DNA from: Acidimicrobiia bacterium
Lineage (GTDB): Bacteria > Actinomycetota > Acidimicrobiia > Spongiisociales > Spongiisociaceae
Assembly (NCBI GenBank): GCA_003229305.1
Contig: QIDH01000092.1
Span: 1 to 47,407, forward strand
DNA: 47,407 bases
Reading direction: 5' to 3'
In this document: piece after piece, positions 42,302-47,407 of the stretch
How positions within the stretch are numbered: position 1 is the stretch's first letter
Layout: each line of letters begins with the position of its first letter
Notes under the pieces: generated by a model
Databases searched by the model: none
Seen by the model: only the letters and a program-made list of their open reading frames with translations
Told to the model about the DNA's origin: nothing
Translations under genes and position numbers: made by a program

Positions 42302-42883
42302 TTACGACCTGGATCTGAGGCCATCTATGAGAGTTGCGGCGAGTTGTTCGCCCAGTAATTCTGCATCCACCGGGCCCTCGGACATGACCAAGTGAGTCCT
42401 GGTCGTATGCATCATCGCCCCCGCCAGAGCCTGGGTCGCCACAGCTATGTCAGGAACGTTGAATTCACCGGTTGCCCGGCCCTCGATCAGAAGCTCCCGC
42501 ATTGGAGCCATTACAACTCTGTCTGCATTGGCCGCGACCTCGGCGAACTGACCTGCCTTCTTGACGGCCTCCGGCAACTCAATACACAGCACCGGTTGCT
42601 CGATCATCGCGGCAACGATTGACTTGACTGCGTTCCCAAGACGATGGGATGGGGAACCCTCCCCTGCCGCTGCCTTGGCGATCGCGGTCGCAACACGGCT
42701 CAGTTTGTCGTTGACAAAAAATGCGACGAGATCTTCCTTGCCGGAAAAGTAGTAGTACAGGGTGGCGCGAGGGATTTGAGTCGAGGCAGCGATCTCATCA
42801 ATGCTCACGTCAGAACCACTCTCACACAGCTCGCTGAACGCCGCGATCAGGCGTTCGGCCAATGCTTTTGGTGGCGTTTTCAT
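42302..42883 (-). CDS. TetR/AcrR family regulator, probable repressor of MMPL exporter
   Basis: 193 residues. The HTH has D-V-S-I-D-E-I-A-A-S-T-Q-I-P-R-A-T-L-Y-Y-Y-F-S-G-K near 27-51, with a Tyr-rich end of the recognition helix. The C-terminal part is an alpha-helical ligand domain. ATG 42883 has AGGAAAAAG upstream; a longer in-frame extension to 43009 would run into the MMPL promoter and is rejected. Divergent from the MMPL gene across 205 nt, a classic repressor-exporter pair. Confidence 0.88.
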   Translation of the reverse strand: MKTPPKALAERLIAAFSELCESGSDVSIDEIAASTQIPRATLYYYFSGKEDLVAFFVNDKLSRVATAIAKAAAGEGSPSHRLGNAVKSIVAAMIEQPVLCIELPEAVKKAGQFAEVAANADRVVMAPMRELLIEGRATGEFNVPDIAVATQALAGAMMHTTRTHLVMSEGPVDAELLGEQLAATLIDGLRSRS

Positions 42884-42922
42884 CTTTTTCCTACTCGACC
42901 GGTTGGGGTATGAACAATAGTT

Positions 42923-42951
42923 TTGACACAGTTGATACACAAGTCTAGGTT
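42923..42951 (+). promoter_or_regulatory. Probable sigma-70-type promoter for MMPL gene
   Basis: TTGACA (42923-42928), 17-nt spacer, TAGGTT (42946-42951): a consensus -35 and a weak -10. It lies about 135 nt before the MMPL start and 40 nt upstream of the divergent TetR start, a suitable place for repression. Spacing and hexamers are seen; activity is inferred. Confidence 0.5.
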
Positions 42952-43088
42952 TCTCCTTGTCGATTTCCGCCCGTGACGATCGTTGTCTGTGTGGAATTGC
43001 AGATGCCAATGGGCTGACAGAGGAATTACAGGTTCATTGCAGTGGGCGGTGAACGCAATCACCAAGATTGTCCGAAGGGATTGGAACC

Positions 43089-45329
43089 ATGAAATTGAAT
43101 CCGGAGACATTGGCCAGAGCGAGTAGTCGTCGGCCCTGGACTGTTGTGGCGGGGTGGGTGGTGATGATCGTTTTGGCCGGAGTGGCATCCAGCGCATTCT
43201 TGGCGGACGCCCTGACAACAGATTTCGATTTCACTGGCACTCCTGAATCCAAGCGCGCCGCGCAACTTCTCGAGGAACGGCTCAGAGGGCCAGAGACGTT
43301 CAATGAGATCATCGTCGTGAACTCAACCGCGTTGGCTGCAGACGATCCGGCCTACCAGGCGTACATCGCAGAGCTCTCCGCCGCCGTTGAAGATCTCGGC
43401 TCTGACAAGGTGATGGGCGTGTTCGCCGTCGGCCAAGACGGACAGCCAATAGTCTCACAAGACGGGCGATCACAGCTCGTCACGGTCGCACTCGCCCAGA
43501 CAGACCTCGACGAAGCCTCTATTGACGCAGTCGAAATTCGAGAGACGATCGCGGAAGTAGAAGCCCCTGACGGTGTCAGAGCACGACTTTTCGGACAGGC
43601 ATCGGTCAGCGACGACTTTGTGAGGCTGGCCGAGGAGGGCTTGGCCAAGGGTGAATCGATCGGGATCGTTGTCGCCTTGGCGGTGCTTCTGGTGGTTATC
43701 GGGGCGGCGGTGGCAGCGGCACTTCCCATCGCTTTGGCGATCGCCTCGATCGCGACGGCGATCGGGTTGACCGCGATCGTTGGTCGTTCCGTAGAAATCT
43801 CATTCTTTGCAGTCAACTTCATCACGATGATCGGTCTTGCTGTCGGAATCGACTACGCCCTGTTCATAGTGGCCAGGTATCGAGAGGAACGGGTCAGGGG
43901 CTTCGACAAGGCCGAAGCCATCGGACGAACAGGCGCGACTGCCAATCGGGCAGTATTCTTTTCCGGCCTGACGGTCGTCCTCGCTCTGACCGGTCTGCTG
44001 TTTGTACCCAATACGGTGTTTCGCAGCCTGGGGATCGGCGCAATCTTCGTGGTGATTCTCGCCATGACAGCTTCGATGACACTGCTGCCGGCGATCATCT
44101 CACTGCTCGGAGACCGGGTCAATTTGGGGCGGGTCCGTCGCAAGGCCTCTCTGGAGAACGTCGACAGGATCGGTGGCTTCTGGGACAAAATGACGGCATG
44201 GGTCATGGGAAGGCCGGTCGCTTGGCTGTCAGGAGGCGTTTTGCTGATGGCGGTCCTCGCTATCTCCTTCTTCAGCATGGAAACGGGGTTCTCGGGGATC
44301 ACCACTCTGCCTGATGATCTCGACTCCAAACAGGCTTTCGAGATCCTGCGGGATGACTTCGGACTCGGAGGCGCCACGGATCCAGTTGAGATTGTCATCG
44401 ACGGCTCGATCACATCGGAAGTGGAGCAAGCGGTCGTCGCTCTGCAGGCAAGCATGGCCGGTGACCCGATCCTCGGACCTGCCGATCCACTCCAGTTGAA
44501 CGAAGCCGGCGATCTAGCACTTCTCTCGGTGCCGCTGACAGGTGATGCTCAAACTGAGGCCGCTACGCAAGCCGTCAAGGATCTGAGATCCGACCTCGTC
44601 CCAGCCGCCTTCGGGGGAATAGGAGTCGAAGTGTTCGTCGGCGGCACGAGCGCCTTCAACGTGGACTTCTTCAGCGACGTCTCGACGTTCACCCCGATCG
44701 TGTTCGCCTGGGTGCTCGGATTGAGCTTCCTGCTGCTGACAGTGGTCTTCCGCTCGATCGTCCTGCCAATCAAAGCGATCCTGCTGAACCTGCTGTCTGT
44801 TGGAGCGGCCTACGGAGCGATCGTCGTCGCATTCCAGGACGGGGTGGGACCATCGTGGGCCAAGAACATCTTTGGTTTCCAGCAGGTAGAAGGAATCGAG
44901 GCATGGCTGCCGCTGTTCCTGTTCGCGGTCCTGTTCGGCCTATCGATGGACTATCACGTGTTCCTGCTCACGAGGATTCGAGAGCACTACGACCGCACCG
45001 GCAACAACCAGGAGGCCGTCGCCCACGGGCTACGCACCACCGGAGCAATAATCACCGGTGCGGCCTTGATCATGGTCGCCGTGTTCGGAGGATTCGCCGC
45101 AGGAGAGCTGATACCACTCCAGCAGATGGGTTTCGGCCTGGCAATCGCCGTCTTCCTCGACGCCACTGTTGTCCGTACAATCCTGGTGCCAGCAGCAATG
45201 AGGCTCATGGGTCCGCTCAATTGGTACCTACCGGCCTGGCTCGAGTGGCTCCCCCACATCGACATCGAGGGCCACGAGGCCGCGGAACAAGCGGTCGCTG
45301 AAAAGACCGGCGAACCCGTCAGCACCTGA
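43089..45329 (+). CDS. MMPL/RND family membrane exporter
   Basis: 746 residues with a twelve-helix RND layout: helix 1 at about 20-40, a large soluble loop (about 45-190), helices 2-6 (about 190-340), a second soluble loop near 400-530 and helices 8-12 after it. Motifs typical of MMPL proteins are F-I-T-M-I-G-L-A-V-G-I-D-Y-A-L-F-I-V-A-R in helix 4 and L-F-G-L-S-M-D-Y-H-V-F-L-L-T-R in the second half. The Asp-Tyr pairs in helices 4 and 10 are the proton-relay pattern. Likely exports a lipid, glycolipid or hydrophobic drug. ATG 43089 has AAGGGA upstream. No adjacent lipid-synthesis gene is present to name the cargo. Confidence 0.92.
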   Translation: MKLNPETLARASSRRPWTVVAGWVVMIVLAGVASSAFLADALTTDFDFTGTPESKRAAQLLEERLRGPETFNEIIVVNSTALAADDPAYQAYIAELSAAVEDLGSDKVMGVFAVGQDGQPIVSQDGRSQLVTVALAQTDLDEASIDAVEIRETIAEVEAPDGVRARLFGQASVSDDFVRLAEEGLAKGESIGIVVALAVLLVVIGAAVAAALPIALAIASIATAIGLTAIVGRSVEISFFAVNFITMIGLAVGIDYALFIVARYREERVRGFDKAEAIGRTGATANRAVFFSGLTVVLALTGLLFVPNTVFRSLGIGAIFVVILAMTASMTLLPAIISLLGDRVNLGRVRRKASLENVDRIGGFWDKMTAWVMGRPVAWLSGGVLLMAVLAISFFSMETGFSGITTLPDDLDSKQAFEILRDDFGLGGATDPVEIVIDGSITSEVEQAVVALQASMAGDPILGPADPLQLNEAGDLALLSVPLTGDAQTEAATQAVKDLRSDLVPAAFGGIGVEVFVGGTSAFNVDFFSDVSTFTPIVFAWVLGLSFLLLTVVFRSIVLPIKAILLNLLSVGAAYGAIVVAFQDGVGPSWAKNIFGFQQVEGIEAWLPLFLFAVLFGLSMDYHVFLLTRIREHYDRTGNNQEAVAHGLRTTGAIITGAALIMVAVFGGFAAGELIPLQQMGFGLAIAVFLDATVVRTILVPAAMRLMGPLNWYLPAWLEWLPHIDIEGHEAAEQAVAEKTGEPVST

Positions 45330-45341
45330 CGAGACAAGGCC

Positions 45342-45385
45342 TTTGGCGTCCAGAAACGCAACATACTGCGGTTTTGGACGCCAAA
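45342..45385. repeat. Dyad repeat B2 between convergent genes
   Basis: Perfect 11-bp arms TTTGGCGTCCA (45342-45352) and TGGACGCCAAA (45375-45385), identical to repeat B1, around a 22-nt spacer with an inner pairing AAACGCA / TGCGGTTT. CGCCTCAG follows, mirroring GGCCTCAG after B1. Lies between the MMPL stop (45329) and the oxidoreductase stop (45390). Confidence 0.75.
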
Positions 45386-45389
45386 CGCC

Positions 45390-46898
45390 TCAGGACAGGT
45401 CGGAGATGACCGCGGCGGCGGCGTTGCGGCCTGAGGCGCCCCAGATGCCTGCGCCTGGGTAGGTAGCGGCGCCCGTGAAATAGAGACCTGGCTCATCCGC
45501 CCGATAGCGTGCCAGGGGCCGCGGCTTGCCACGCACCGCATCGATTGGGGTGCCAGGGAACGAGGGTGCGTAGCCTCTCCGCATTCCGAATTGCTCCTCG
45601 TAGTCAGGGGGAGTCATGACCCGCCAGGCCCGGATCGTGTCGGCGAATCCAGGCTGGACCAGTGTGGAGTATTGATCGAGCCAACGCTGAGGTTCGTTCG
45701 ACCCTGGCCAGCCTCCCTGCAAACCGTACGGCGTCCATAACACCTCGAGAGACAGAACGTGGCCCGATTCTCCGACCCTCATGGAATCGTCGAGCACCGA
45801 GGGCACATTGACCAGCAACATCGGCCGGTCCACGACCTTTCCCTGACGCTTTGCCTCGCAGGCCGCAATCAACTCGCTCAGGGTTGGAGACACGACTGCG
45901 GTGGGCACGAGCGGGTCGACCCCGCCGAGGTCGAGCCCTTCCAGGGCCAGGTAGCGGGGCCGCTCGGTCAGCACCGCGTCGATCTTCGACTCGAACCCGT
46001 CAGGTTCCGGCGTCGGATCGTCCTCGCCGAGAAAGTCGGTGCGGACGGTGCGAGGATCGCACGCGCCCACCACTGCCCTCGCCTTGTAGATTGCCGCCGC
46101 GGTCTTCACGATCCAACCGTCGTCTGACTGCTCCACGCCGAACACCCGACTCGAGCATCGCACCACCCCACCCGCGCCCTCCAGCGCCGATCGCACCGCG
46201 TCTGTCAACGCTCCACTGCCTCCTACCGGCCGACCGACCGTGAGCTGGTGACGCACTGCGTAGCCAAGGGCAGCAAGCCCTGTGCCCTCCGCATCGGGAT
46301 CGCGCCCCCATACCGTCGGTCCGGTCACCAGCGCAGGGAGCAGCAACGGCTCCTCGTCAAAGTACGAGGACAGCACATCCAGGGCGGATCTACGGCTCCA
46401 CGACAAGAGGCGACGAGCCCCTCGACCGCCGATGACCGCTGCATTGGCCAGGATCGAGCGAATGTCAGCCCGGCCGCCTGACAATGAAACAACCAGTCGC
46501 GCGGCAGCATGCGAATCGCACAGGTAGGCGCGATAGGCCGAGACCTGGCTCGGATATGTCTTGGCCAACCAGGCAACGGTCCGCTCTGGATCCGAGAAGA
46601 GGAACCAGGGGGCATCACCGTCCCAGGTCAAGGCGAGCAAGGCGGGGTCGACGTCCAAATAGCGAAGACCGTGGGTCGCCAGATCGAGTTCGTCTGCAAT
46701 CGGGGTGGCCCGCACCATGAGGTGATCGCAGTTACAGATATTCACCCTGGCCCCGACCGCGTCCACCGTAGACGCACACCCGCCAACCGAATCGCGAGCC
46801 TCGACCAGCATTACGTCCAACCCGGCCTTGGCCAGGTACGCGGCACAGATGAGGCCATTGTGACCCGCGCCAATGACGACTACATCGTGCTGGCTCAT
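45390..46898 (-). CDS. FAD-dependent phytoene-desaturase-like oxidoreductase
   Basis: 502 residues. The N-terminal FAD-binding Rossmann D-V-V-V-I-G-A-G-H-N-G-L is near residues 5-16, with V-E-A-R-D-S-V-G-G after it; the C-terminal G-L-Y-F-T-G-A-A-T-Y-P-G-A-G-I block is the CrtI/amine-oxidase flavin closing motif. These occur in carotenoid desaturation and in less defined oxidations (the NAD(P)/FAD group of Actinobacteria). No carotenoid synthase gene is near, so its pathway is unknown. ATG 46898 overlaps the amidohydrolase stop (46895-46898, ATGA), so the two genes are coupled. It converges on the MMPL gene across repeat B2. Confidence 0.88.
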   Translation of the reverse strand: MSQHDVVVIGAGHNGLICAAYLAKAGLDVMLVEARDSVGGCASTVDAVGARVNICNCDHLMVRATPIADELDLATHGLRYLDVDPALLALTWDGDAPWFLFSDPERTVAWLAKTYPSQVSAYRAYLCDSHAAARLVVSLSGGRADIRSILANAAVIGGRGARRLLSWSRRSALDVLSSYFDEEPLLLPALVTGPTVWGRDPDAEGTGLAALGYAVRHQLTVGRPVGGSGALTDAVRSALEGAGGVVRCSSRVFGVEQSDDGWIVKTAAAIYKARAVVGACDPRTVRTDFLGEDDPTPEPDGFESKIDAVLTERPRYLALEGLDLGGVDPLVPTAVVSPTLSELIAACEAKRQGKVVDRPMLLVNVPSVLDDSMRVGESGHVLSLEVLWTPYGLQGGWPGSNEPQRWLDQYSTLVQPGFADTIRAWRVMTPPDYEEQFGMRRGYAPSFPGTPIDAVRGKPRPLARYRADEPGLYFTGAATYPGAGIWGASGRNAAAAVISDLS

Positions 46899-47407
46899 GA
46901 GCGCCGGACCGCCAATAGCTCGGTGAGGTTTGAGGCCACCTCGGCGGCGTCCACGGTGACGAGCTCCCAATCCTTCACGACCACCCGACCGGCCACCACG
47001 ACGTGGCGAGGCTTGCGTCCAGGATCTGCCCACAACAGGCCGGCCAGCGGATCGTCGACCCCGGCGTCTGCAGGTCCGCTGATGTCGTAGGCGATCAGAT
47101 CGCCCGCGCTGCCAGGTTCCAGATTGCCAAGCTCAGAACGACCCAGCCCCCTTGCCGAACCGGCCGTGGCCATCGTCAGCGCCTGGCGGGCTGTGATCGC
47201 TCGCCCCGCCAACCCCGACACCTGCACGGCGAGCCGTGCGTCCGCAAGCAGATGGCCGGCGTCGTTCGAGCCGCCCCCGCTGGTCCCAAGGCCCACTTCG
47301 ATTCCTACGTCGAGCATCTCCCCCACCTCAGCCACGCCCCAACCCATCGGAACGTCACAGCCGGGAGCGTGGGTGGCCGCCACTCGCCGCTCGGCGATCA
47401 GGGCACG
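46895..47407 (-). CDS. Amidohydrolase superfamily protein, 3' part (runs off the window)
   Basis: The C-terminal about 170 residues are inside the window; the frame stays open to the right edge. Recognisable are T-H-A-P-G-C-D near the cut end, M-L-D-V-G-I-E-V-G-L-G-T-S-G-G-G-S-N-D (metal-dependent deaminase/chlorohydrolase block), L-T-M-A-T-A-G-S-A-R-G-L-G, and G-N-L-E-P-G-S-A-G-D-L-I-A-Y-D. This fits the TrzN/AtzB/8-oxoguanine-deaminase group. The residue normally Asp in G-x-x-x-D-G-x-x-S-N is Ser here. The partner gene is the FAD oxidoreductase. The start lies outside the window. Confidence 0.75.
   Translation of the reverse strand, partial: RALIAERRVAATHAPGCDVPMGWGVAEVGEMLDVGIEVGLGTSGGGSNDAGHLLADARLAVQVSGLAGRAITARQALTMATAGSARGLGRSELGNLEPGSAGDLIAYDISGPADAGVDDPLAGLLWADPGRKPRHVVVAGRVVVKDWELVTVDAAEVASNLTELLAVRRS

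Noticed and set aside
1..47407. CRISPR arrays, tRNA/rRNA genes, insertion sequences, prophage genes
   Set aside because: No regularly spaced direct repeats, no cloverleaf, no transposase or integrase, no structural phage protein were found by reading either strand. A covariance-model scan was not possible here.

Overview
The window looks like chromosomal DNA of a high-GC actinomycete-type bacterium, with an uncultured or marine Acidimicrobiia-like lineage as my best guess. Supporting signs are an F420-type LLM oxidoreductase, an MMPL exporter, a caa3-type cytochrome oxidase set with CtaG, frequent GTG/TTG starts, and lipoproteins with Actinobacteria-style Cys lipoboxes. I see no tRNA, rRNA, CRISPR array, transposase or phage gene. 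The right end cuts through an amidohydrolase gene; the left end starts in non-coding DNA.

Left third (1-23.1 kb), mostly housekeeping. It holds a lipoprotein, a MaoC-like hydratase, and a coupled four-gene operon for heme-type ABC import (membrane protein, hmuT, hmuU, hmuV). These are followed by an acyltransferase, an AlaX-type editing protein, a DUF6159-like membrane protein, 6-phosphogluconate dehydrogenase, a PNPOx-fold protein, mannose-6-phosphate isomerase, an AhpD-like peroxidase-family protein, an M1 aminopeptidase, a YihY protein, an arsR-crcB-crcB run, an LLM oxidoreductase, a Ca/Na exchanger, Lgt, an alpha/beta hydrolase and heme O synthase. The AhpD-like gene at 12567-13145 carries an in-frame TGA exactly where the family has its attacking Cys. 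It is followed at SECIS distance by a perfect hairpin with a GGTCT loop, so it is very probably a selenoprotein.

Middle (23.2-32.1 kb), a carrier-protein cassette. An eight-gene minus-strand run encodes two copies of an unusual alpha/beta-hydrolase pair (one member with a Cys nucleophile, the other with Arg in that place), a full acyl-CoA-dehydrogenase-like flavoprotein, a free-standing ACAD C-terminal domain, an adenylation enzyme and an acyl carrier protein. Facing it, on the plus strand, are a second carrier protein and a PAPS sulfotransferase. The two divergent promoters share the same long sequence motif with identical spacing. The hydrolase pair, ligase and ACP recall the accessory genes of proteobacterial exosortase-A loci, but no exosortase or PEP-CTERM gene is present. 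I read this as a pathway that loads a small (perhaps amino) acid on a carrier, oxidises it, and hydrolyses, transfers or sulfates the product. The product is unknown.

Right third (32.2-47.4 kb). It contains the terminal oxidase operon ctaC-ctaD-ctaE-subunit IV-ctaG, a GAF histidine kinase without a response regulator, a multi-membrane protein, and an epimerase divergent from a TetR regulator. Next come a second TetR divergent from an MMPL exporter, a CrtI-like oxidoreductase and a partial amidohydrolase. Two families of imperfectly conserved dyad repeats sit at gene ends: one pair brackets the oxidase operon, the other pair brackets the TetR/MMPL module.
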